NCBI RefSeq assembly: GCF_004027225.2
Contig: NC_044278.2
Coordinates: 97,270,743 to 97,334,742 of the forward strand
Reading direction: 5' to 3'
From: Strigops habroptila
Taxonomy: Eukaryota; Chordata; Aves; Psittaciformes; Psittacidae
Length of the DNA stretch: 64,000 nt
Of the stretch, positions 12,463 to 23,650 are shown piece after piece (positions within the stretch are counted from its first letter, which is position 1; the number at the start of each line of letters is the position of its first letter). The position numbers and the translations under genes are program-made. Under the pieces are notes generated by a model that saw only the letters and a list, made by a program, of their open reading frames with translations, searched no databases and had not been told where the DNA came from.

Positions 12463-12467
12463 TTTGC
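12463..12467 (+). repeat. Target-site duplication, right copy (TTTGC)
   Basis: TTTGC directly follows the LTR and is identical to the five bases before it. The match fixes the LTR boundaries and shows that the insertion came through an integrase. Confidence 0.8.
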
Positions 12468-13701
12468 CTATAGCCTGCTTCAAAACACAGAAGGAGGGGG
12501 ATAATGTGTGTGAAAAAAGAAGTTTTGTGAAATTCTTTCCAGTTGTGAAATCTTTTCTCTATTATCCTCCTTTTTAGATTAAAAAGTCTTCCTGCTTTCC
12601 AGCCCCTGCAAAAGATGTTTCAGTGAAAGATGTGTTGGACCAGTCCAGCAAGCCAAGGTGTCACTGCGTGGCTGTAACTCAGCACTGGTGAAACTGACAT
12701 GTCAGCTGGGCAGCACAGATCCCACTTGAGATGAACCTTCACAACTAATCTGTTGGATTTGCCATTATGAGCTAAGTGAAAGCTGCGGTCTCAGAAGTAT
12801 GTACATCTCTAACACACATAAAGAAGAAAGTCTTCACAATTCTTTCCCTAAGAAATCATGCATCTCTGCTATCCTGCTGACTCCTGATTTATTCTTAATA
12901 AAGCACTTAGATACTTCTCTAAGTTTAAAGCATCGTATTAAACAAGCCTGGGAACAGACTGACCATGATTCTTCACTGAATCACTTTGTACAGTCACCTA
13001 GGCTCAAGCTTAACAAGGCACTCAATCCATTGCTTTACTTGCATTTGAGCCTCAAGGACTCTAATCCTCACTGGGTATTGTTCTCTAGCAGCCCTCTCCC
13101 AGAGAGCTTTGCGTCCAAGCGTAAAACAAGAGACAAAGAGGTGAGGACACATAAGCAATGAACCCTATAGAGGAATCCAATGAGCAATGGCCTCAGCACA
13201 TTCACTGCCTGTCTGGGACACTGCAGTGCACAGCCTGAAGGAGGTAATAAGTGGAGTTTTGCAGATACACGGGGAGAAATCCTTATCAGCCGAGAGGCAG
13301 CATGAAAACACACAGCCACGAACTTCATGCATAGGTGAAAAGGAAGGTTAAACCTTAAGTCAATGCAACTCTCTGTATGCCTCAAGTTAGGCAGTGGCTG
13401 AAGAGCTTTGCCAAGGCAATTGCCTATGGTGGTACAAACTGGAGTAAAAGGTATCACCGAGATCTCGCAACATTTTAGTTTTCAGCTTCTAAACATACTT
13501 TTTCTCATCTCTGTTTTTATACAGAGTTAAGGACGCTCACTGGCTTGGGTTCTGTCATCTCCACTGACCATAGGTTTGACTCTGCCAGGCTTAAGCGCTC
13601 TTACTGACCCAGCAAAGCACTTCTCTGTGTTTATTTTTAAGCAGGCCAGAAGTTCCACTACCTTCATAATTCTTGTACGACATATTCTTTAATGGATCTA
13701 C

Positions 13702-13728
13702 TGTTACCACTGTTACCACTGTTACCAC
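13702..13728. repeat. Perfect 9-bp tandem repeat, three copies
   Basis: TGTTACCAC is repeated three times without mismatch, followed by a partial degenerate unit. It is a small minisatellite-like array that is open to copy-number polymorphism. Confidence 0.85.
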
Positions 13729-14795
13729 TCTTACTTTTCACCTCATCTATTTTCCCTTCACTTCCCAGACTCTTCCCCTAACCCTCTCAGTTTTCTGATA
13801 ACGCATGTACTTTTAAGTATTATGTCTCTTTGCTTCTTCAAGTTTTAGTTTGCATAGACCTTTAATTCACAGTGAAAGGGTATCCAATAATTAACCAGTA
13901 TTACAGTATTGTTTCGTTCTTTCTTATTAAGGGAATATAGATCTCTCTTTCATAAACCTACACCATCATTATGGTCCTCCAGAATGTACTCATTAAGAAG
14001 AATTACACAGACAATTAAAGATTCTCATTTAATTTCTCCCTTTTATTCATGGTTAAGAATGTGAATGATCTAAACATAAGTTACTGACATGGTTCTGTAT
14101 GGATGTTTTGTCTGGCATATTTTGTCAGACAGCTTCCCTGTTGCAAGAAAATACTGAAATTAATTATCTTATTTTCCCCATTAGTTACCACAGATGAATA
14201 ATTTCTAGGTATTTAACAAATCTGGTATGGATATAGCAGCTAAATTTCATTCCCAGTATGACAATTGTCAGCAGAGATGCTGTTTGGTGAGAGGATGTTT
14301 ACATTTGTGCATTCAGCCTTGCCTTCACTGATCTAAAATTAGATCTTCTCTGGACTTTAGTGCCACTGCTGTATAAAACCTGGGCTGAAAATAGGAGCTA
14401 GTATCTCTTCAGTGTCTAGCAACTGCCCTTGGGCCAAGCTTTCTTACAAGATGCTGGAGCTTCCTTCCTATCACAGACTAAGCTGCCCACGTCCATCCTT
14501 CTGTAAGAGCAGCCTTGCTTTGTCAGACCACAGGTTCACCTTGCCTAACATCTAGTCTCCTGAAAGCAGTGGCCCAGGAATAACTAGAAGCATAAAGCAC
14601 TTTTTCAGCATACCTGCACAAGGCCATGGCTGAGAAACTTTATTTGGTGACAGTCACCAAAAGCAATGGTTTTGCAGGTCATAGCTTCGGTATATTCTTC
14701 TTCCATGTAGTTGAACCCTTGCAAACTTTTAGCAGCTGCAACACTGAAGTTTGTAAATTCTTCCAGTGCACTGCAGCATGTAAAGAAGTCTTTTC

Positions 14796-14811
14796 TTTTT
14801 TTTTTTTTTTT
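14796..14811. repeat. Poly-T tract
   Basis: Sixteen T follow a short TTTTC. It is simple sequence with no associated element. Confidence 0.75.
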
Positions 14812-15164
14812 CCCCTCATTTTTATTAGGTTTTACACTTGATTTGTCAGGTATTTACACTTGTCCACTAAAAAGAACTGAAAGACTAGGTTTGCTTATAA
14901 CAGCAAATGATCAGACGTGCTACATATGGGAGTAACAGTGGGATGGTTTATGCCCATGAGCTCATGCATGGAAGGCTATCAGCCTGGATGAATACAGGAT
15001 ATGTGTGGCAAAAAAAGTGGTTGCTAGGGTGCAAACTGTTGAAAAGCTCTGTAGTTTGGCCGTATATCAAACATGCACACTTTGTGGATCAGGAACAGAG
15101 GTGAGAGTAACAAATTCCCTAGAAACATTGTGCATCAAAACTGGTAGCTGTTTTGGGTTTGGTT

Positions 15165-15225
15165 TGTTGTTTCAGTTGGGTTTTTTTTGTTTGTTATTTT
15201 ATTTATTAATTTATTTATTAATTAT
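15165..15225. repeat. T-rich tract with ATTT repeats
   Basis: A T/G-rich segment passes into imperfect ATTT/ATTA units. It is low-complexity DNA. Confidence 0.75.
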
Positions 15226-18200
15226 CTTGTTTTAAATTACGTCTTCATTTCCTTGGCGGAGCAATGCCAATTTTTTGTTCTATAAAAGTTCAGTTTCTTT
15301 TAGGTAGTGCTGTGCGGATAAATGATGGGAACCCTGGAGTGTGGATTTTTCTGGCATTATATTTTACAGCAGAGTACTAACGCCCAGATCAGTTTCTAGA
15401 CTGATATCATTATTCATTTGATCCATACACCTTTTCTGCATTCAGATATCTTCCCACCCACACACTTTTATGAATATTCTGTAAGCACAAGTAAATCAGA
15501 GCTGAACTTGAGCCTTTGTAAGTGTCTCCAGAGCACAGTATGTCAGAAATGTAACGTGGATGAGCATCTTTCAGTCTTGACTACAGTCACCACCATAGTA
15601 GCAACATTTAACATAGGCAATTGTAGTAGATGGTGCAGGATGGTCAAAGGCTATTCTGAAGTTACAGATTATTGCAGCCTTCAAGCCAGATGGTGACAAA
15701 GACAGAGTTGCAGTTTGTATCTGGAAATGACTCCATCAGTGTAGATGGTGACAAGCCAGGGCTGTATGCAGGCACAGCAGGGATTAAGCAAGAAATTGCT
15801 CCCTAGCCATACTGTCTGATGCAGGCATCCAGGGTTGAGAAGTGTTAGATGGGGTGGAAATATATGCCTTTCTCAACCCACTCATTAAATTTGCCCATCT
15901 AAAATTGCTTATGGGCAGTTTTTCAAGGAGCACACAGTGAGAGGTCTGGAATAGACGGTTTTAAGCATTGTGTTTGCTCAGTCGGTGCTTCCTGCCTGGC
16001 ACCCAGCTGTGTTGAGAAGCAGCACAGGTGACTCAGAGGCTGGGACATGGCTTGTGGTTTCACTTCACACAAACCACAAACACATGACTTTTTACCCACA
16101 TTATTTCTGAGTTATGCTACAGTGAATGTTAATGACCCACAATGAAAAGATTCCCTGCACCAAGCAAAGCAGACCACTATCCACAAATTCCCCATTTTCT
16201 TTCTCTTGCCTCTATTAATATAATTAATCACACTGAGGGAAAGCACACGCAGTCTTGCTGTGAGGTCCCAGTAAAATGATACATCACAAAGACTATAAAA
16301 ACCTTATAAACACAAAATTACCAGCAGCATTTTTAAAAAAAAAGAATACATAAAAAAGAAACCACTCTGGAAAATAAACCAGAGAAGAAATGAGAAGCTT
16401 GCTGTGTGGCTTTCAAATCAGAACCCCCCCACTGACACAAAGTATTAGTATTTGCCAAATGAGGACTTCAGAAGGGAACACTAGGCTGTACAGAAGGGGT
16501 TTTGATGGTCAGGAGGCAAGCAGCCCATGATGCTGGAGAGAGAAAAAGGCTGTGTCCCGATGCATGTTGAGAGAAGGCATGTGACAACCTCACCATGACT
16601 GGCACAGTTACGGATGTCCTCCACCAAATGGTTGGTGGCAGTGCAAATGATTGGTGTCCACATCCCATGTGTCAGCCAGGACAGTCCTCAAGGACATGAC
16701 CAGGCAGGCTGATGCCCAATGCTCGCATTATTTCTCAGCTTAAAATCACCATGCACTAGTAATCAAACATTTCTCTTAGGCTAGCAAAGAATTACAGCAC
16801 CCAGACTTCGTGAGTTCGAGTGCCTGTTGTTAATGAAGTAGGTCAGTGAAGAGCAAGTAGCCAGGTTGAACATGCTGTGCCAGTGGGGCTGAAATCTGTT
16901 TCACTCCCAGCTCCCACTGTTCCAAGGAAAGGCACAGAGGGCACTCACAAGCGAGCTTTTGATGGTGCTGTGCTGCTGCCAAATGATCTCCCTCCACAAG
17001 CGCAGAGAAGTAACAAATACCTTCCTGGGGGTCAGAAAAGGTGGTGGTGGTGTTTGCCTGGAGCAGAGGTGCTCAAAGGCACTGATCTGGGGCTCCTGAA
17101 AGAGGATGCTGAGACTGGGGGATTGGCACTGCACTGTGCTGTGGGGGAAGGACTTGTCTGTCTGAAGTCAGTGCCATGTTCACTTTCTGGTGTTGGGGTA
17201 GTGGTGTAGAAGGAGACCTGCCGCCCCTGTCTGCCCGCTGAGCTCCGCCACTCTGCACGCAGCACACATTTGGTGTGGATGCTGCCTGCATTAACACTGT
17301 GGTAAAACTGGGCTGGACAGTCTGCAAAAAAAGAGTATGGCACACCACTGCAGCAAGAAAGCATTCAAATGTCCACACTCAGATAGGAAAACGTTTTGTT
17401 TGCTGATGGAAATACCTTTCCTTCTGTACTCTAGGCCTGTCTCACATAATTCAGAGGTTAAAATGGGAATGATCCATGGCCAGAGATAGGATTTCATGCA
17501 TGGAAGAGAAAATTGATTTTATCTAAACATATTTCCCAAGATAAACCTGATTTTTATCTAGTCTTGAGTAAAGCAGGAGTAATGCTGGAGCAAACCTATC
17601 TGTTGTAAGTGCTAACTCAAGGTGCCAGGTCAGAAATATTTAGTAAGATATTTGTTAAAGCATGCAAGTGAACAGCAACTTAAAAATATATAGCAAGCAA
17701 CAGGACACCATGTTTGCAATCATTTCTTTATAACATCATGTTTCATCATTTGCTCTAATAGAGTTCTGCTGAGAAATAACACTTTTGATCATGTCTGCTT
17801 TCTAATTTCCCCTCTCTAGCAGTAAAGAAAAAAGGATGATGTGGTATCAAGAATAAAATCAAGATTCTATGGCTACGCAGATCGCTGGAAATTAGCATGG
17901 ATTAAGTTACAAATAAATACATACATGTATGATTTACAAGAAGGAGAAAATGTGCTCAGAATACAAAATGCAGCATAATTTCTGTTCATAGTATAACCCT
18001 GGAGTGTTATCAAGGTAAATGGGGTTCTCTTTTAACATGAAAAGGCAACAAAGTTCACCCTATAGTCAGAGTTTTAATTGAAGAAATACAGAAGCAGAAG
18101 AGAAACCACTGATGAAATGATAGTGCATCCCAAAGGAACCTCTACTGGGGATAAACTAAAATGAGTTAACTGTTTGGATAGAATCCAAATAAACTTTATG

Positions 18201-20965
18201 TTTCATATTTCTTTTTTCTTTTTGCATAAGAAATAAAAAGAAACCACCAGCCTATGTTTGCACCTTATTAATGGAAATCAATTAGAAACAGTCTAAAAAT
18301 CAAATAAAAGCCAAGTGAAATGCAGAGCTGACTAGAGGCTCTGAAGGAAATGTGCTTTGTCTTAACCAAGCTATTAGAGAAAACAAAATATAAAAGCAGT
18401 AAGAGCTTCAAAGAAATTCAATGGACCAGGTCCAAATTCCCAGCAACACTCTGGGCTGGAAAAGATTCACTGGATCATCTAATTTATTTAACACTTTCAA
18501 TTCCTGGAAGTGCATCAGTTATAAAAGAATACAGCATATATTAAAAACCGCATTACATTTCTTTGAAATTAATGAATGGTTGCTGGATTTGAGCTCCTAT
18601 TTTCCACTTAAAAAACACTTAGTATAACCTGAAGCCAAATAGTTTGAGATACTCCAAGCAAAGGAATTCAAACAAAAGAAATCTTGGGCGCTGGAAGATT
18701 AACAGTAATAAGGGCAATTGTAAAAAAGTTGACTCATACAATTTCATGTTTAAATTCTGCTAGAGATTTCTTTGTTTCTTGTAAATTCTTCAAGTTTTGC
18801 CCTAGTTTTAGGGACATGATGCTGAAGTTAAAGCATGCTCTGTCTGCATGACAGCACTATAGTCGCTCTCTGTCCCACACTGTGTTAGAGTCAGCTTCAC
18901 TAAGCAAGCTACCAGTGTGAATCCTGAGATGATAGGGATGTGAAAAGGAAGGAAGAAATACTGCAGCTTTCCTGAAAAGCCCCCACATGTCCAAAGGTGA
19001 TAGAGATGTCTTCTCCTCGCTTATCCCTAAGTGACTTTTCCTGCCTCACTCCTGTTGTGCCCTCTGCACCTATGGGCAGAGGCGTCTGGCATCTCAAGGC
19101 TCAAAGCTGTATCTCCCCCTAACAATGAAATCAAGAGTAAATTCTCCATCAGTGTAAAGTGGTTTGATACACTGGTTTCCCTAGAGTTAGACTGCAAGGG
19201 ATTCAGAGCATTTAAAATCCTACAAAAATATTTTGAGGAGGTAATAATGCAATAGCATGTGTGATATGTGTGAAGAGGGTGAAGTCTTCGGTGAATCAAT
19301 GGGAAAAAAGCCCGCAGACTGGTGGTGTCAAGGACGCACACTTTTTGCATGTGCACAGTGATGTATCCACATGTCCAGACATGCCTGTTTTCTGTATTAC
19401 TGACAGCACCATGTCTGCTTCGAGCTCTGGTTGGGGTATGAGCTTAATTCCCCCAAGGGAAGAAAACATTGTGCCACAATCCCCAAATCAGCCAGATGGC
19501 TTTTGAACCTGCACACTGGACTTTACCCAGCAACCTGGAAACCTGTGGTGGGCTCACAGCCTCAGCTGATGAACATCAGGACGCAGAGAACAGGGAACTT
19601 GTACTGTTTGCGGATGAATAGGATACTTTCCTCTCTATTGCTCCCAAGCCTGTGTTTTTCATCAGCATCCAATCAGAGCCAGAAATTCCTTATAAAGAAA
19701 GAAAGAAGCTCTTTGGAGCAGAGTCTTTTTGTGTATCATCCCAGAGTACAAAGGGGCCCCTAGCTCTAAGGAGAGCCACATAGGTGCTAGCTCAATAAAA
19801 CAAATTGTAATAGTAAAAATAATTTATACTATTATTTTTGTAAGTAGGGATTTTCCCTGTCTTTCTCTTCCTCCGAAACTTGCCATGCTAGAGGTGAAGA
19901 CAATGGCTTCTTTGTTACTGCTGAAAAGCAGGGAAAGAGGTAGTATTTGTTGTTATTGGAGGAGATACCAAAGAAATGGAAAAGAATGTTTATATTCCCA
20001 TAGGTCTTTGTGTAGCCGTGAGTATCTCAGAGGCAGGACAAGAGCTTGAAGAATATACAGAGATGTAAAATCCAGGCTCAGCTTTAGTCTCTCTGCTGTG
20101 CAGAAAGACAAAGCACAAGTCAAAATATCCGTGTCAGAGAGTGTTTGCTTGTACAGGTGAAAGCAATAGAGATAAGAAGATACAGGGAAATAAGAGAGAG
20201 GGAGAAAACGGATGGCTGCTTAGGGAGGGACTAGAAAAGGGGAAAAAAAGATGAGATGTATTTAGTCACCATAAATGTTAAAAATATTCTGCAAGTATTT
20301 CACTTAAAGCACTTTGTTTGAAAACTGATACTAAAATAAATGTCTAAAAAAAACCAAACAGAATTTCAGTATTTTCCTCTTTTTAATGAAGCCTAAAACC
20401 CAAAATCTGTGTTGGAATTTGAGTTTTATCCAGGTTAGAGCAGAAAGAAGGAAAAAATATAACTGAGAGAGAACTAAATGGTGGAGGAAAGAAACAGTGA
20501 AAAAATGAAGGGGGGAAACTGTAAATCTGAACATTTTGATAATTGTTATTTCTGACAAAACGTATATATCATTGAGCAAAATCAAAGTGTTTCTAGTAAG
20601 GACTAACATTATTCTCAATTATTCTGCACAGTACCAGGCTCATTTTTCAATGACATCTTGTTATTATTATATATTATGTTCATTACAGGAAAGCCCAGAG
20701 GTTCTCAAGCTTCTGTCATGCTGAACAAGTATAATACTTAGGAAATATCCTCATTTTAAAGAATTGGTAAGTTAACTAGGGACAAGATGCAGCAAGTGGG
20801 CAAGGAACATGAGAAGATGGAGAGGAGGAATAAGATGCGGGACCACGGGGAGAACATGAGGGGCACAGCTTGAGGTATTCACCAAGTATTTCACCAGTGC
20901 TTTTTCACTACTTTGACTTGTATACAAACAGGTCATGGGCTCTGGTCTCTCCCCTAGAAGTCCTC

Positions 20966-23179
20966 GTGCTTGACCTTGTGCTCACCAACAGGGAAGGACT
21001 GGTTGGAAATGTGACGCTCCAGGGCAGCCTTGGCTGTAGCGATCATGAGATGGTCGAGCTCGAGATCCTCAGGACAGTGAGAAGAGCATGCAGCAAGCTC
21101 ACTGCCCTGGACTTCAAGAAAGCAGACTTTGGCCTCTTCAGGAACCTCCTTAGTAAGGTTCCACGGGATACAGTCCTAGAGGGCAGGGGGGCCCAAGACT
21201 GCTGGTCGATATTCAAGGATCACCTGCTACATGCTCAGGAGTGCTGCATCCTGACTAGAAGGAAGTGTGGCAGGAGGGCCAGGAGACCTCCATGGATGGA
21301 CAAGGAGCTGCTGAGGAAACTTAGAGGGAAAAAAGAAGCTTATAAAAGGTGGAAGCGAGGACAGGCCACCTGGGAAGAATATAGGAGCATTGCCCGGGAA
21401 GCTAGGGACCAGGTTAGGAAAGCTAAGGCCCAGTTAGAATTAAGTTTGGCAAGGGATGTGAAAGATAACAGGAAAGGATTCTATAGGTATGTAGCAAATA
21501 AAAGACAGACTAGGGACAACGTGGGCCCTCTCCAGAAGCTATCAGGAGAACTGGCTACCCTGGATTTGGAGAAGGCTGAGGTTCTTAATGACTTCTTTGC
21601 CTCAGTCTTCACTGGCAAACGGTCTGACCACACCACCCAAGTCTTGGAAGGCAGATGCAGGGACTGTGAGAATGAGGACCTTAGGCCCACTGTAGGAGAG
21701 GATCAGGTTCGAGACCATCTTAAGAACCTGAACGGGCACAAGTCCATAGGACCTGATCAAATCCATCCACGGGTCCTGAAGGAGCTGGCGAATGAAGTTG
21801 CTAAACCACTGTACATCATATTTGAAAAATCGTGGCAGTCAGGTGAAGTTCCTCATGACTGGAAGAAGAGTAATAAAACCCCCATTTTCAAGAAGAGGAA
21901 GGTGGAAGACTCGGGGAACTACAAACTAGTCAGTCTCATCTCTGTGCCTGGCAAAATTTTGGAGCAGATTCTCCTGGAAAGCATGCTGAGGCACATGAAA
22001 AATGACAAGGTGGTTGGTGACAGCCAACATGGTTTTACATGCCTGACCAATTTGGTGGCCTTCTATGATGGAGCCACGGAACTGATGGACAGGGGCAGAG
22101 CAGTTGACGTCATCTACCTGGACTTGTGCAAAGCGTTCGACACTGTCCCCCATGACATCCTTGTCCCTAAATTGGAGAGACATCAATTTGATAGATGGAC
22201 CACTCAGTGGATAAAGAACTGGCTCAATGGCCGCACGCAGAGAGTTGTAAACGGCTCAATGTCCAGTTGGAAAACAGTAACGAGTGGTGTCCCTCAGAGA
22301 TCAGTGTTGGGACCAGTCCTGTTCAACATCTTTGTCGGCGACATGGACAGTGGGATTGAGTGCGCCCTCAGCAAGTTTGCCGACGACACCAAGCTGTGTG
22401 GTTCGGTTGATATGCTGGAGGGAAGGGATGCCATCCAGAGGGACCTTGACACGCTTGTGAGGTGGGCCAATGCCAACCTTATGAAGTTTAACCAAGCCAA
22501 GCGCAAGGTCCTACACCTGGGTCGGGGCAATCCCAGGCACTGCTACAGGTTGGGTGGAGAAGAGGTTCAGAGCAGCCCTGCAGAGAAGGACTTGGGGGTG
22601 TTGGTTGACGAGAAGCTTAACATGAGCCGGCAGTGTGCGCTTGCAGCCCAGAAAGCCAACTGTATCCTGGGCTGCATCAAAAGAAGCATGACCAGCAGGC
22701 TGAAGGAGGTGATCCTGCCCCTCTACTCTGCTCTTGTGAGACCTCACTTGGAGTGCTGCGTACAGTTCTGGTGTCCTCAACATAAAAAGGACATGGAGCT
22801 GTTGAAGCAAGTCCAGAGGAGGGCCACGAGGATGATAAGAGGGCTGGAGCACCTCCCATATGAAGACAGGCTGAGAAAGTTGGGGCTGTTCAGCCTGGAG
22901 AAGAGAAGGCTGCCTGGAGACCTCATAGCAGCCTTCCAGTATCTGAAGGGGGCCTGTAAGGATGCTAGGGAGGGACTTTTCATTAGGGACGGTAGTGGTA
23001 GGACAAGGGGTAATGGGTTCAAACTTAAACAGGGGAAGTTTAGGTTAGATATATGGAAGAAGTTCTTTACAGTGAGGGTGGTGAGGCACTGGAATGGGTT
23101 GCCCAAGGAAGTTGTGAAGGCTCCATCCCTGGCAGTGTTCAAGGCCAGGCTGGACAGAGCCTTGGGCCATATGGTTTAG
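20966..23179 (+). pseudogene. CR1 ORF2 remnant: end of endonuclease plus reverse transcriptase
   Basis: The product would be the C-terminal part of the CR1 ORF2 protein, which nicks target DNA and reverse-transcribes CR1 RNA. Visible in order are the endonuclease end with its SDHE motif, a linker rich in Lys and Arg, and the reverse transcriptase: [19 protein letters not shown] (motif A, Asp in codon 22,121-22,123), [11 protein letters not shown] (motif B) and SKFADDTK (motif C, 22,376-22,387). A C-terminal region with [14 protein letters not shown] and the ending GHMV follows. The frame is open for about 738 codons, so the insertion is young. It has no start codon of its own, since the enclosing frame opens at a TTG in flanking DNA. 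Two defects stand out: Arg replaces the conserved Gly of PQG (codon 22,298-22,300), and four residues (EGKS) present in copy 2 are deleted after GFT at about 22,039. It is presumably non-functional. Confidence 0.9.
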
Positions 23180-23262
23180 TGTGAGGTGGCAGGGGGGTTG
23201 GAACTAGATGATCTTAAGGTCTTTTCCAACCCTAACTATTCTATGATTCAATGATTCTATAA
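20966..23262 (+). mobile_element. CR1 LINE, long 5'-truncated copy 1
   Basis: This is a 2.3-kb non-LTR retrotransposon fragment of the CR1 family. It begins near 20,966, where similarity to copy 2 (55,055-57,627) starts, just before the ORF2 motif [10 protein letters not shown]. It runs through the reverse transcriptase to the stop at 23,177-23,179, a short 3' UTR and a degenerate ATTCTATG tail ending near 23,262. The first 95 bases of the surrounding open frame (20,870-20,965) match nothing in copy 2 and are flanking DNA read by chance in frame. The 3' UTR lacks about 12 bases present in copy 2 (around 23,188). Full-length CR1 is about 4.5 kb, so ORF1 and most of the endonuclease are missing. 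I see no target-site duplication, as is usual for CR1. Confidence 0.95.
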
Positions 23263-23427
23263 GTCACCTTCTCCGTGGTCAGTGAGTACAGTGGGACTGA
23301 AATGGGAGCTGATGGGCCAGGTGGTAGGTTCTTAGTGTGTGGCGGAGACACAGCAAACAGCACAAAAGACACTGCCAGGAAACAGGTCAACACCGAAGTG
23401 ATCACACACTGGGGAAAGGCAGGAGAT
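23263..23427. other. Spacer between two oppositely oriented CR1 elements
   Basis: 165 bases separate the 3' tail of CR1 copy 1 from the 3' end of the minus-strand CR1 fragment. I recognise nothing in it. Confidence 0.5.
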
Positions 23428-23650
23428 CATAGAATCAGAGAATGGTTTGGGATGGAAAGGATCTTAAAGATTACCTATTTCCAATGCCCCTGCCAGGGAT
23501 GGGGCAGCCACAACTTCTTCGGGCAACCTGTACCAGTGTCTCACCACCTTCACACTGAATAATTTCTTCCTTATATCTAATCTAAATCTCCCCTCCTTCA
23601 TCTTAAAGCCATTTTCCCTTGTCCCATCACTCCATGCCCTTGTTCCCCAT
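23428..23650 (-). mobile_element. CR1 LINE 3' fragment (minus strand)
   Basis: Read in reverse, this is the final part of a CR1. On the plus strand it begins ATCATAGAATCAGAGAATGG, the complement of the CR1 3' tail. It continues with GGATGGAAAGGATCTTAAAG, then the GGGCAACCTGTACCAGTG block and the TTCTTCCTTATATCTAATCT block that encodes the end of ORF2 on the minus strand. It belongs to a different and older-looking CR1 subfamily from copy 1. Similarity ends near CCCTTGTTCCCCATCT. The frame is not maintained. Confidence 0.9.

Larger units (their letters stand above)
12468..20965. other. Unannotated sequence
   Basis: I find no recognisable gene or dispersed repeat in these 8.5 kb. Small features are three perfect 9-bp units (13,702-13,728), a poly-T run (14,796-14,811), a T-rich ATTT tract (15,165-15,225) and a GC-richer zone near 17.0-17.3 kb. 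Open frames such as 13,068-13,457 (minus, 129 codons) and 12,799-13,161 (plus, 120 codons) have no domain signature and are likely chance. Confidence 0.5.

Noticed and set aside
16800..16830. GAGTTCGAGTGCC, a B-box-like word that might suggest a tRNA gene
   Set aside because: No A box, no cloverleaf stems and no acceptor pairing around it.
20870..20965. N-terminal extension of the copy 1 open frame
   Set aside because: It opens at a TTG and shows no similarity to copy 2 or to CR1. It is flanking DNA that happens to be in frame.
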